A DNA stretch of 64,000 bases from NCBI GenBank assembly GCA_034509735.1, contig JACGWO010000003.1, positions 14,198,001 to 14,262,000 on the forward strand. The letters run 5' to 3'. The notes below the pieces were generated by a model. The model made no database searches and was not told where the DNA came from. It saw only the letters and a list, made by a program, of their open reading frames with translations. Source of the stretch: Sesamum alatum. Its lineage: Eukaryota > Streptophyta > Magnoliopsida > Lamiales > Pedaliaceae. Positions 1 through 10,871 of this stretch are shown here, one piece after another; the first letter of the stretch is position 1, and each line of letters begins with the position of its first letter. The translations under genes and the position numbers were made by a program.

Positions 1-2345
1 TTCATGCTTCTGACCGGATCGCCCCAATGACAATTAAACAGTACAATGTGCATGTTTGAAATTAGTGGGTAATCTAGCTGAATTATCTCTTCCAATATTC
101 CGTAGAAATCAAAATTTGTGTCTGTACACGATGAGCTTTTCACACAAACACCACAATTCATTGTTGACTTCCCGACATTGTGACGTTCAGTGTGGAAATT
201 GAAGTCATTGACGAAGTAAGACGTGTATGTCGTCACTTCTGCTCTAGGGCCCCAATAATGCAACTGGAATCAACTTCTGCATGAATACATGACAATTATG
301 GCTCTTCATACCGTGCATCCTTATCTCCTTCAAGTCGACGTAACGGGCCAAGTTAGAGGCATACCCATCACAGAACCTAAGATAACGAATCCACTCATAT
401 ATCTTCTTCTTTTAATCCGTCGTCAGTGTATATACCGCTTTAGGCATCACATCCGGTCTCCTTTCGTCCACCTCTAGCTCCGGCCGATTACAAATGATCT
501 TGAGATCCTTCCGTGCATTCAGATTGTCCTCGTTTTTCCCTTGATGTCCATCACAGTATTGAATATATTATCGAAAACATTCTTCTCAATATGCATGACA
601 TCAAGATTGTGTTGTATCAGATGCGCTCCCCAGTATTCAAGCTCCCAAAAGATGCTTTTCTTTGTCCACTTATGGTTGACACCGTAGCCTTTCGGTTCTC
701 TCAATGGTTGTTCGACTGCCACACTAAACGTATCGACACGGGTTCGGATCTATTCTCCAGTCAGCCTCGGACGTGCAACCTTCCTCTCGATTTGATTTTT
801 AGTGAAGGCTTTCTTGTTCCTGCGATAAGAATGATCCGGTGGTAGGAACTGCCTGTGGCCGTCAAAATAGCATGCCTTTCCACCGTGCTGTAATTAGAAT
901 GCCCGTGTGTCCTCCGTACAAACTGGACACCCCATAACACCGCGGTACTCTATCTAGACGCCATTCCATAAGCAGGAAGGTCGTTCACTGTCCACATCAA
1001 TTTGGCGTGCATCATGAATACTTAGTTTGTCGCAATATCATACGTACGTACACCCACATGCCATAAATTCTGCAACTCCTCGATCAACGGCTCCAAGTAG
1101 ACATCGATAAGACGTTTCGGATTCGATGGGCCAGGGATCACCATCGTTAGGAACATATACTCAGACTTCATGCACATTCCCGGTGGGAGATTGTACGGTG
1201 TAAGTATCACGGGCCAACATGAGTAAGTTTTACCATACTGGCCGTGCGGTGCAAACCCATCCGTGGACAACCCAAGTCTAACATTACGAGGCTCAGCTGC
1301 AAAAGCAGGATACGTCCGGTCAAAATGCTTCTAAGCCTCTGCATCAGACGGCTGACACATGGATCCTTCCTCCGTCTGATGGCTCGCATGCCATATGCTC
1401 TGTTGTGGCCTCCGATGCATACAACCTCTGCAGACGAGGGGTAAGCGGTAGATACCTAAGAATGGCATATGGGGAATTCTTGCGTTTAGGATTTCTGTCC
1501 ATGGTGGGCTTGTACCTAGCGTCTCCACAGAACTTGCAATATTCCAAATCAATATCGTCCTTCCAGTACAACATGCAACCGTTTTTGCAAGCATCAATCT
1601 TCTGAACTGGTAAATCCAATTCTCTTATCAATTTCTTCGTATTGTAATAATTGGCGGGGAAAGTGTAATCGCGGGGCATTACAATATCAGCCCACTGGCA
1701 TAAACGGTCATATGTATGCTCGGAAAAATCCACTTCGGTCTTGATATTCACCAAAGAGGCAATTAACGCCAACTGAGATGTGGTACAGCCGTTCCACAAC
1801 GGTTGGTCTGCAGCATGAACTACATAAAAAAAAAATGGTCTGACAAGCTAGACACATAATCATAGGGCCCCGAATCGTAATATGAACTAGGACCTACATT
1901 AGATGGACAATACCGGGTACCATCATCAGTCGGTCCCTCCTGGTTGTACGAAGACCAGAAAGATGGCCTAGCGGCATCGAATACCATCCTCTGCGCCCAA
2001 TCCATCTAAGTCGCATCACCCCAATGCAAACTACCCTCCTCCTGAACAGGTGGCGTTTGCAGGTGCTGCACAGGGGGCGTTGTCAATGTTTCAAAGTATT
2101 CCTGCATCCTCTCCTCACCATGCGAAGTCCAATTATAATACTTTAGCATAACCCTTTCATACACAAATCAACCTCGTCTGGTGTTTTGAACTGTTCGTTT
2201 TTGCACTTCCAGCAGGGACACTTAATCTTGTCCTCGTCCATATATGCACGCTGAGACTGCGCCCTTTCTAAAAATATTGTAACACCATCCTCAAACTCCG
2301 GCGTCACACCCAGGATGTCTCGATCATACATCCTTTCCTCAACTG
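1..2345 (-). pseudogene. Decayed TNP2-type CACTA transposase, copy 1 (C-terminus off the edge)
   Basis: Read on the minus strand, the pieces follow TNP2 order. A transposase-associated domain lies at about 2331-2143 (YDRDILGVTPEFEDGV, then CPCWKCKN). A 2005-1344 segment carries KIDACKNGCMLYWKDD and YCKFCGDARY. The Transposase_21 core includes ILTPYNLPPGMCMK (about 1210-1170), LDVMHIEKNVFDNI (about 620-570) and GMKSHNCHVFMQKLIP (about 310-265). A DUF4216-like segment follows at about 240-1 (YFVNDFNFHTERHNVGKS, then VLFNCHWGDP). Several frameshifts and stops separate these pieces, so it is not translatable. Between the HNCHVFMQ block and the DUF4216 segment only about 25 bp remain; the DUF4218 domain normally found there is missing. 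The family is a nuclear cut-and-paste transposase that acts on CACTA termini. Confidence 0.9.
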
Positions 2346-2639
2346 TCTTAACATGATTGGTCCTACGTATAATTCACAACAGTACGCAATTAAATGACGA
2401 GAATATTATATATATATATAACTAACAATTACAGAATTTTGCATACTTACTGAGCAAAACAACTATCAATATTAATGCAAAATTGATATGCTCAATTTTC
2501 TGTATAAAGAATCAACAGGGGGAGCAACAAAATGAGTTCGAGAGTAATTATAAGAACAATGAGAAAGAAGGAGGAAATATATATAGAACATATTGGAATG
2601 GGCATTGAAATATTATTTGGAACACAAAACTAGTCGTTG

Positions 2640-3225
2640 AAATATAGTCGTTGTTCCAGCTTTAGGAACGGTATCAGGCACGGTTAAAGAAACGGTAATC
2701 TTACCGTTGTAATATAGCCGTTAGGACATATTAGGAACCGTATGTGGCGCGTCGACCATGACCGTTCCTACTTGGTGCATAATTGGGAACATTAATTATA
2801 ACAATATTGCATTTCCTTTATACCCACAATTTGGAACGGTCATTGCATTACATTTTTGCTCATGGCGTAAAAGGGCCTCATATAGCACTACATATTGGAA
2901 CGGTCGGGAAGCCGGTCCAAATAGAACCAGTGACTGGAACACATTAAGGAACGATCACTGTTCCAGGTGGCGTAACCGTTCCAAATATCACACATGTGTT
3001 CCAAATGGAATACCAAAATATATCTGGTCCTTTTTAGGAACGGTAATAGGTTTACATATTGGCACACATATGTTGGCACATATATAGCAACGGTCGTGCC
3101 ATTCCTATTCGTTCGTACTATAATAAGTAACGTCATCAACGGTTTCCCATTCCACTATCGTTCCACTTACCGTTTCTATTAGGAACGGTCATTGGAACGA
3201 TCGGTTATATCTATTCCAATTCCCA
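2640..3225. repeat. CACTA subterminal repeats (GGAACGGT clusters), copy 1
   Basis: Short motifs GGAACGGT, GGAACGATC and the reverse ACCGTTCC recur in both orientations, for example near 2667, 2836, 2899, 2949, 2967, 3037, 3182 and 3194. Clustered short repeats just inside the terminus are where TnpA-type proteins bind in En/Spm elements. Assigning that role here is by analogy. Confidence 0.85.
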
Positions 3226-3240
3226 CATTTTTTTGTAGTG
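3223..3240 (-). repeat. CACTA terminal inverted repeat (5' end, copy 1)
   Basis: The minus strand reads CACTACAAAAAAATGTGG from 3240. Position 3241 starts unrelated AT-rich sequence (ATAATTTTATT), so 3240 is the element boundary. Confidence 0.9.
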
Positions 3241-4191
3241 ATAATTTTATTTTAAATTATAATTTAATTACATTTTTTAATTTAAGAAAACAAAAGAGCG
3301 AATATCATTCATTGGTGTGATACAAATATATGATACAAAAAGTGTAATAGAAGGTCCATATCAATAAAAATGAGTCCTAAATTTGTTTTATGTTTGTCCC
3401 AAACTCACCTCTCGCCATAATTTTCTTTTAGCATTACATCGATTCAACCAATGCATTAATATACTAAGAACGATAAACAATAAATTATAATAATATTCAA
3501 TTCAACCAACATATCAGTATAATTGAAAATAATTGCTATAGTTAAAATAAAATGAGACAAATACCCATGTGTTCAGTGAGAGAACGCAATTTTGTCCCAC
3601 TCATGGTTTAAAATTTTCATGTGTTTTCATCGAAATTATGGAAATATTTCCCTTTTCGATGTTATGGAAACAAAAATACATGATAGTTTCAAAATTATCT
3701 AGTTTCCTTGGAAACACTTCATTTTTCTTAATTTTCCTTTGAAATCTTTGAGTTTCCTAAAAAAATTATTTTTTTCCTAATTTTCAGCGAAACATTTATT
3801 TCATACTTTTAGCTACAAATAAATAAATTCTTGTTATACATAAGTATTTCATTTAATGAGAACAAATTTAATATTAAGTTAAATTAGTAATGTTATATGT
3901 ATAAGTATCAATGTAATGTAGATATTTTATAACACATAGTTAAACATAAATATTATATTATTATTTAGTTTCAATAGCAACTACATCAATTAATAACTCA
4001 AAATACACAATTATACTACATAAAAATAATATTAATTGGTTAAATGATATAAAATTAAACTATATATATTTGAATAAAAAAAGAAAGGTAGTATTTTAAA
4101 TTTCTCTATGACTATTATGTATATTTATTTAATTTTACGATTTTTCTATATCATTTTTGAAATATTTTTTAAAAATTTATAATATTTATAA
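3241..4191. other. Non-coding AT-rich spacer
   Basis: There is no open reading frame of note, no repeat array and no RNA gene that I can recognise. Composition is strongly A+T with long poly-T and poly-A stretches. The last 9 bases (4183-4191, TATTTATAA) are the target duplication of the MITE that follows. Confidence 0.7.
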
Positions 4192-4691
4192 GGGTTAATT
4201 ACACTTACACCCCCTCTAAGAATGTATAATTATACTTTCCCCCAAAAACGTTTTGAAATTACACTTACACCCCCTCCGAAAATTCTCTGTTTACACCTGA
4301 CCCCCATTCGTTAGAGTTTGGACGAAAAATGTTCACGTCAACAAAAATAATTACACAAATTTTCAATTTTTTCCATCATTTAACATTCTCATGTATATTT
4401 TTGTACTTATAAGAGGAAATCTATAACGTATATGTATGGAGTGAGGCCAATATTATTATATTTTTTCCTTATAAGTACAAAATTATTGCACGAGAATGTT
4501 AAATGAGAGGTAAAATTAAAAATTTATTTAATTATTTTTGTTTGAAATGAACATTTTTCGCCCAAACTTTAACGAATGAAGATCAGGTGTAAATAAATAA
4601 TTTTTAGAGGAAGTGTAAATGTAATTTCAAAACTTTTTTGAGGAAAATTATAATTATGCATTTTTAAAGGGAATCTAAGTATAATTAATTC
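4192..4691. mobile_element. MULE-type MITE, 500 bp fold-back element
   Basis: Almost the whole element is one inverted repeat. The left arm begins GGGTTAATTACACTTACACC, and the right arm read in reverse begins GAATTAATTATACTTAGATT. Similarity continues for more than 200 bp per arm, through the blocks around TGTTTACACCTGA, GTTTGG(A/G)CGAAAAATGTTCA and AACATTCTC. It is flanked by TATTTATAA (4183-4191) and TATTTGTAA (4692-4700), a 9-bp target duplication with one mismatch, the length typical of Mutator-like elements. There is no coding capacity, so movement would need a transposase from elsewhere. Its right end is 210 bp upstream of the hydrolase start codon. Confidence 0.88.
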
Positions 4692-4700
4692 TATTTGTAA

Positions 4701-4901
4701 ACTCGTAACTTTTGTTAAAAATAAAATTTTATACCATGGTCCACTACACTCAAGTACTCCGAAACATTTCCCTGCAACAAGAAACCGTAAGTATCAACTA
4801 ATAAATGCAACGCCATTTCACCTTCCTACCTTAGCTACTATCTCTCTCTCTCAATTTCGTCCACTGAACTGAAAACCCTCGAGGCCCCAATCGCCATCAC
4901 G
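4701..4901 (+). promoter_or_regulatory. Proximal promoter and 5' leader of the hydrolase gene
   Basis: This is the 200 bp between the MITE duplication and the ATG. The leader has a pyrimidine tract (CTCTCTCTCTC, about 4842-4853) of the kind common in plant 5' UTRs. No clear TATA box stands out at a convincing distance, so the transcription start is unknown. Because the MITE sits so close, its right arm may be part of the functional promoter; that is inference. Confidence 0.5.
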
Positions 4902-6566
4902 ATGTCGAAGTACAAGCACCCCATAGCAGAAGCCAACGAGACGAGCCCATTCGGCTCACTCACTCCAGCCGAGTTCTACGCTAACCATGGAGTCACCCAC
5001 GGCTCCGACTACATCACCAGCAAGCAAGGCCTCAAGCTCTTCACCCAGTGGTGGACCCCTCAAGAATCCACCATCCCGATCAGGGGCATCGTCTGCGTGG
5101 TGCACGGCTACACCGGCGAGTCCAGCTGGTTCGTCCAGCTCACCGCCGTACACTTCGCGAAGCACGGCTTCGCTGTCTGCGCCATCGACCACATGGGCCA
5201 CGGCTTCTCCGAAGGGCTCCGCGCTCATTTGCCGGACATCAATCTCGTCGTGGATGAGTGCATCTTGTTTTTCAATGGCTTTCGCGCGCAATACGCGGCG
5301 GATTTGCCGGCGTTTCTGTACGCGGAGTCGTTGGGTGGCGCGATCGCGTTGCTGATCACGCTCCGCCGTGACGGAATTGTGCCGGAGAGGAGGTTCGACG
5401 GCGTCGTTTTGAATGGGGCGATGTGTGGGATCAGCGACAAGTTTAAGCCGCCGTGGCCGTTGGAACATTTCCTCTCCATTGCGGCGTTTTTGGTTCCTAC
5501 TTGGTGCGTGGTGCCTACGCGCGGCTCTTTGCCTAACGTCTCCTTCAAGGTAATTGTTTCTCGCTTCTTTCCTTTTCTGGTTCTTCTTATTTTTTTAAAT
5601 TTATTTTATATATTTTATTTTGATAACTACCTTAATAATTAATAATTAATTAGTTACTATACTCATCTGCATAAATAATTACAAAATTATAAATTCAAAC
5701 GTAATAATCAATTTGCGCAAAGCTCATAATTACGGTCTCAAGTTAATCCCATTTGATACGCACACGTTAATAATAATTGTTGATTATTCATAAATATTTG
5801 ATATTAAATATCAGTATATTAATTGTTAATTAGTAAAATTGTAGTATAATTGTAATTGGTTCATTCATAATTAAAAAAAAATAAAAATCCCAAATCCGAA
5901 GTCACGAGTTTCTATCCATTTATTGCGAAATTCTATTTCGGATACTGTTGGTCAAATGTGAACCAATTATATGATAACAATATACTTGTTGATTGATATA
6001 CAATTCAAGAAAAATGACTAACAATGTATTATACTTGTTCTATAATTGATTTTATTCGGTCAAATCTAATTCGGATAAAAAATTTACCTATTATGACTTG
6101 CAACTTGACTCTTATTTGACACAAATACTTGTTAATTAAAAAAAAAAAAAAGGACATAAATACTTGTTATAATGTGGACGTTTTTTCCTTTGTTTGTCAC
6201 GAGAAGGTGGAGTGGAAGCGGAAGCTGGCGCTGGCAAGCCCGAGGCGGCCACTGCAACGGCCGCGCGCAGCCACAGCGCAGGAGCTGCTGCGGGTGTGCC
6301 GGGAGGTGCAATGCAAGTTCAGCGAAGTCGACGTGCCGTTTCTTATCGTGCACGGTGCCGAAGACATAGTCTGCGACCCGGCGTGCGCGGAGGACCTCTA
6401 CAATCGCGCCGCCAGCAAAGACAAGACATTGAGGATTTATCCCGGAATGTGGCACCAGCTGGTGGGCGAGCCAGATGAGAACGTGGAACTCGTGTTTGGG
6501 GAGGTCATCGAGTGGCTCTTGACTAGAGCTGAGCGTGGTGTCTCAGCCTCGGTCATCGGTGGTTGA
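4902..6566 (+). CDS. Alpha/beta-hydrolase, monoacylglycerol lipase / caffeoylshikimate esterase-like (two exons)
   Basis: Exon 1 is 4902-5549 and exon 2 is 6207-6566. The intron (5550-6206, GT...AG, phase 0) is AT-rich, in sharp contrast to the GC-rich exons. The joined protein is 335 residues, close to the usual 320-350 of this family. It belongs to the serine hydrolase group (Hydrolase_4) that cleaves monoacylglycerols, lysophospholipids or, in one branch, caffeoyl shikimate of the lignin pathway; the sequence alone does not fix the substrate. Visible landmarks are the oxyanion-hole HGYTGESSW (68-76), DHMGHGFSEG (96-105), the nucleophile elbow AESLGG with Ser143, the catalytic Asp269 in HGAEDIVCDP, and His299 in GMWHQLVGEPDEN. 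The elbow has Ala in place of the first Gly of GxSxG. There is no signal peptide or membrane segment, so a cytosolic or peripheral location is expected. The exon 2 start is set by the family sequence (NVSFK joined to VEWKRKLALASP); starting 3 bp earlier would add one Lys. The triad is intact and there are no internal stops, so it is probably functional. Confidence 0.93.
5550..6206 (+). other. Intron of the hydrolase gene
   Basis: The donor is AAG/GTAATT and the acceptor CACGAGAAG/GTGGAG. The intron is 657 bp, very AT-rich, with no embedded ORF or recognisable transposon. Confidence 0.85.
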
Positions 6567-6688
6567 TGGCGGAGATGAGGTGGCGCGTGGTTGAGTGATT
6601 TGGTTTGGTGAAGTTATGATCTTGTAGTAGTTTGGGTAGGTGGTGGAGTCTGAAGATGTGTATGGCTGATGTTGTTAAACTATAATAT

Positions 6689-6694
6689 AATAAA
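6689..6694 (+). terminator. Putative poly(A) signal AATAAA of the hydrolase gene
   Basis: AATAAA lies about 120 bp after the stop codon, in a GT-rich then AT-rich 3' region, as expected for a plant 3' UTR. It is a short motif in AT-rich DNA, so chance is possible. Confidence 0.45.
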
Positions 6695-7265
6695 ATCGAA
6701 TATGATTGATTACTTAGAGCAAATATAATTATTGTAGCAATTATCACGTCAATGTCGAGTGGAATAATTATAATATGTGCAAATAAAGATTTCTTATTTG
6801 TAGAATTTTGAAATCAAAATCTTTACATAAAATTTTATTATCATATCTTATTCTTATTCTAGTGATATATAGCAAATTACACAATTAAATATTAAATTAT
6901 ATTTTTTACAATTAAAATTGTAATTTTTATTATCAAATAGCGTAATTGGCTCTAGTGAATAGATAGATTATATTTTTATAATAAGTGACATATTTGGCTC
7001 TAATAAATAAAGCTTAAAAATTAGTTCGAGTTCAAGAAGATAATGCGATTACCAGCATAATTGACTTCAATGAATAAGACATAGAAATAAATCCTCTATT
7101 AAAGCAACGATAAATAACGATTTTTCTAACTAGTATATAAGCTCTATTCAAAAAACAAAAAGGAGAAGAAAGAGAAGGGGAAGGAGAAAATAAAAAAAAG
7201 AAATAGGAGCATCATTTTTATATTAACCATTATTTTGTGATTGATCTAGTTATAAACAATCAAGC

Positions 7266-7489
7266 TATCCCATTTTCAGTTATTTTCGTATCTTGTTTTT
7301 GATATTTACCTAGTTTTTTTTATTGTAGCATCATCTAGGCTCTTTAATTGACTCATACTATAATTTTATGTCACTATCCCATTTTCAGTTATTTTCGTAT
7401 CTTGTTTTTAATATTTACCTAGTTTTTTTTTTTTTTATTGTAGCATCATCTAGGCTCTTTAATTGACTCATACTATAATTTTATGTCAC
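7266..7489. repeat. Tandem duplication, unit about 109 bp, two copies
   Basis: Copy 1 is 7266-7374 and copy 2 is 7375-7489. Both begin TATCCCATTTTCAGTTATTT and end TTTTATGTCAC. They differ almost only in the length of an internal poly-T run (8 versus 14 T) and one G/A, so the duplication is recent. Confidence 0.95.
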
Positions 7490-7829
7490 GTCTTCTAAAA
7501 AATGATTATGCGAAAAATAAAGAAAACAAGTTTAGGTAAATGATTTTTTGACTTTGGGAGAAAAATATATCAATAACTTTTGTTATACATAACATGTCCT
7601 TTTGGGATTCAGAGTATGTACGGAAAATATGAAAAAATAAATGGAAGAGTATTGCAAGAACACAAAACAAACCCTTTGTTTGGTTTCATTTTCTACATGT
7701 TTTTGTGACACTGAGAAAACAAAACCAAATATAATATTACTCAAAACATCTTTACTGGGTGTTTTGGCACGTTCTCCCATATATACATACATCCACCTAC
7801 AAATAAACAATTATTATTATATATATATT

Positions 7830-8010
7830 TATAAAAATATATAAAAGAAACATGATTTGACAATGAATATTATTTTTTGTCTCCTAATATACAACACAAT
7901 ACATATAAAAAAATAAATATTACTATATACATATATAAAAATATATAAAAGAGACATGATTTGACGTGAACAGTGTTTTTTGTCTCCCAATATATAACAT
8001 AATACATACA
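7830..8010. repeat. Diverged tandem duplication, unit about 105 bp
   Basis: Two copies share AAAATATATAAAAGA(A/G)ACATG, then TTTTTTGTCTCC(T/C)AATATA and ACA(C/T)AATACATA. One lies near 7833-7905 and the other near 7936-8009. They differ at many positions, so this duplication is older than the one at 7266. Confidence 0.85.
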
Positions 8011-8763
8011 ATATATTTTTACACTATTTAAAATTAACTCTAAAAATAAATCCAAACATACACTATATCTCTAACACACACTTATTTATCTCTATTTTTC
8101 TCTCTCTATCTCCACAAATCAAAACAAAACAAACTAAAAACAAAACCAAACACTATGAAAGTTTTCATAAAGAAAGAATCTCCAGAAATACAGTGAAATC
8201 TTCTATCACACTTTGATATCACACTAATATATAAGCGACAAATATCTTTTTGAAAATTAAAACATATAATTAAAATAAATTCTAATTTAAGAGTATGACA
8301 TCACGTGATAAGAGATTCATCACGTATGAAATTTACCTGTCCCCCAAAGAAAGTATGAAATTTACCTTCCCCCAGAACTTGGAAAAACACAAAAGTTATA
8401 CGTACTGTTTGTTAGCATATCTGAAATCCCATATTATCATTGATGGAAGAACTAACTAATAAAAACTTAATTCAAGTGAAGGAATAACATCCAAACACTA
8501 TCTTTAACCTGCATATATAAGAGCAAAAGAATTAAGACAATGCAATGCATGCAGGACCAGAGTAAAATGTAACAGAATTCAACATGCATTATGGCATTAT
8601 TGCCCAAATCCCACTCTAAAATGAGGTGCAACAGTTTGCATCCAATAATGTAAGAAAAAAAGTTCCAAGTACTTAATCAAGCACACAAATTTAAACAGAA
8701 AATGTCCAGAATATCCGGGGGTAGCCAGCCGGAACGAAATATCAGCTTTTGCCGACTCCTCTT

Positions 8764-10871
8764 TCAACGTGCGCCCGAAGCTCCATGCGAGTTGCCGACG
8801 CCTCGATCAGTCGTATCCCCACCATCCACTTCCATCTTTGTAACGTCGTTGTTCTGGGGCGCATCATTCCTTACCCAATCATCCATCGGGCTGATTTCAT
8901 TGGGCGTGATGTAGCTGGTGTCACCAGAAGTAAAGTTCTGTAGCTGCATGTTGTAACGAAGAAAAACGACATCGATTGCCCGTTTCTGTTCTGCTTGGCT
9001 CCTTCCCCTTGTCAGCAACTGTTCCGCCAAACCCCTCTTGAGCTGAAATTTTGATGCACCATCGCACGTCTGGCTCAGAATTCGAATGGCTAGCTTCTGT
9101 AGCTCAGGACATTGTCCGCCGTACCTGGACCACCAAATTGCTGCACGACAGAGTTTACAGATTAGATAGTGATAACTAGGGAAATTCTTAAGGTTTGACC
9201 AAACCAAACCAATCACATGACAAGTGTGAAATTTACAGATTAGATAGTGGTAACTAGGGAAAATTCTTAGGTTTGGTCAAACCAAACTAGTCACATGGCA
9301 AGTATATCACACTTGTCATGTGATTGGTCACTTTCCTTGAACTGTACACCAACCACACGATATGTGTACTGACTTGCCATATGTGTAGGTTAGAATTTCC
9401 TTGGTAACTAGTTGGTGGAAATCTGATAAGATTAGATGTTAATGGGACCTGGAGAGATATTTGATCTCTTATCAACTTGAGATCCTACGCCGAAAGCACC
9501 CTTGGCTATTCGGTACTGTTCCAACTGAACAGTTATGCGATCTTGAACGTTCAGATCTTCGCTTGAGCGGACGATGCAGCAGAAGAGACCGGTGACGACT
9601 TCTGGATCGATATACACATCGGTGGAATAGAAGAGATTTGGGTTCAGGAAGTAACCAGCAGAGTGAAGAGGGCTGTAGAGGAGCTCCTTCCAGACGTCGT
9701 CTATTGCTTTCCAAAATGGCTTGTACTGATACTTCTTGTGCTTGAGTTCATCTTTAATCCTTTCCTTGGCCTGATTAATTGTTTCGTTTACATATCCCAT
9801 CTGTTCCTTGTTACCGGCGTTCATCCATTCTATGACACGCACAAGAGGAATAGCCGCGTTCAGAACAACTGAGGCCTTGTTCCAGAAACACTGATCCACC
9901 AATATGTCAGCAACTTTCTTCCCCTCTGCGGTCGAAGTTAAGGCTGAGCTCCTGGGATCCGAAGAGAGAAACAATGTCTTCAAGGTCTCCTTCCCGAGAA
10001 CAATATTCTCGAGAGTTAAGAAAGGTTGCGTGAACCTTGTCTTGGAAGACACAACTAAACCGTTTCCATCTGACTGATCTTGAATATGTTTCAGGACATC
10101 GGGATTGCTGTGCACAAATCTTGTAATGGTTTTTGCCTTTCCCAGTGTGTACCTGATCAGATTGATTCCAGTCATTTTCTCCAGCATTAATTCTATGCAG
10201 CAAGATGCGCTCACCGTCCAAAAAATCGGCCTGTATTTCTCCATTAGTTGCTTGCCGACTTCCTTCATGAATGCTGAGGTTGAGTAAGTCATGATTTGAA
10301 CAATGTTGTCGATCCCAACCTCCATCAGAACTTTGTCCATGAACGACTGCATGGCGTCCATGTTTCCGATACAATCAGATATGTCAAACGAGCAAAGATA
10401 AACCGTGCCTCTCGGAGAGTCCACTAAAATATTAATCAGATGACGGCCCTTTGCGTCCATCCATCCATCCAGTAAGACGCTGCAACCGGTGTCAGCCCAA
10501 GAATTTCTGATCTCTTTCACAGATTCACGCATTTCTTTCACTGCATCCTTAAAGATCCAACCTTTCAACTCCTCACTGGTAGGAATCATGTACTTCATCT
10601 GTCCAGAGCAAAGAGAAATCATACTCTGGAAGCTAGGCGAACGGACAGCATTCACATCTAGTCCATTCTCATAAAAGAATCGACCAATGCACTTTTTAGC
10701 GTCATTTACCAATGAATCATCAGTGCCCGTAATAGATCCTTGTGGATTTTCCAGTCTCCTCATGAAGGATGTCGATCCTTCGACCCCACTGTTCTCCGAT
10801 GAAGCACTTCTACGAGGCTTTTCGTTCCTGGATCCATAGGTTTGAATTAACGCTGGCCTGGCCGCATCCAT
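8764..10871 (-). CDS. hAT-transposase-derived protein (DUF659 + hAT C-terminal domain), probably domesticated
   Basis: The main coding exon runs 10871 to 9449 and the last exon 9140 to 8764. The intron is 9448-9141 with donor CCAG/GTCCCA and acceptor GTGCAG/CAATTT. Joining them keeps frame and gives ISPAIWWSRYGG, the usual start of the hAT C-terminal dimerisation region. From ATG 10871 the protein is 599 residues without a stop. DUF659 begins about residue 125 (WADTGCSVLLDGWMD). hAT transposases need an Asp in the VxTDxxx strand; here it is IMTYSTS, with Tyr196. The family CxxH motif is TVSASCC (about 219-225), so Cys and His are lost too. The C-terminal domain begins near 475 (IRILSQTC at about 491-498). 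No N-terminal BED zinc finger is visible. A long intact ORF with a dead active site fits a host gene with a regulatory, DNA-binding or protein-dimerising role rather than an active transposase. That role is inferred. It is convergent with the hydrolase gene. Confidence 0.88.
9152..9330. repeat. Tandem plus inverted duplication inside the hAT-gene intron
   Basis: A segment of about 79 bp (TTTACAGATTAGATAGTG ... CACATG(A/G)CAAGT) occurs at about 9153-9231 and again at about 9232-9305. Directly after it an inverted piece (CACACTTGTCATGTGATTGG, about 9308-9327) mirrors CCAATCACATGACAAGTGTG of the first copy. It nearly reaches the 3' splice site but does not disrupt it. Confidence 0.85.

Larger units (their letters stand above)
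1..3240 (-). mobile_element. CACTA (En/Spm) transposon copy 1, 5' part, runs off the left edge
   Basis: The element reads on the minus strand. Its 5' terminus is at 3240, where the minus strand begins CACTACAAAAAAATGTGG, a CACTA-type terminal inverted repeat. Next come about 600 bp of subterminal repeats built on GGAACGGT, then a decayed TNP2-type transposase down to position 1. The 3' half (rest of the transposase, any TnpA-like gene, the second terminus) lies outside the window. The 3-bp target duplication cannot be checked because only one end is present. The terminus matches the one at 18455 at 16 of 18 positions, and the transposase matches the copy at 58908-60118, so both copies belong to one family. 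Confidence 0.93.
6700..8700. other. Intergenic spacer between two convergent genes
   Basis: AT-rich with no gene. It contains a purine-rich tract (about 7156-7206), a 109-bp tandem duplication (7266-7489), a second, diverged duplication (about 7830-8010), and a short repeat of the phrase ATGAAATTTACC near 8328 and 8355. The stop codons of the two neighbouring genes face each other across it. Confidence 0.7.

Noticed and set aside
4956..5548. 170- and 107-codon minus-strand ORFs opposite the hydrolase exon
   Set aside because: Shadow frames of a GC-rich coding exon; the plus-strand protein has the full hydrolase motif set.
9907..10374. 155-codon minus-strand ORF overlapping the hAT-derived gene in another frame
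   Set aside because: Shadow of the DUF659 coding exon; no domain.
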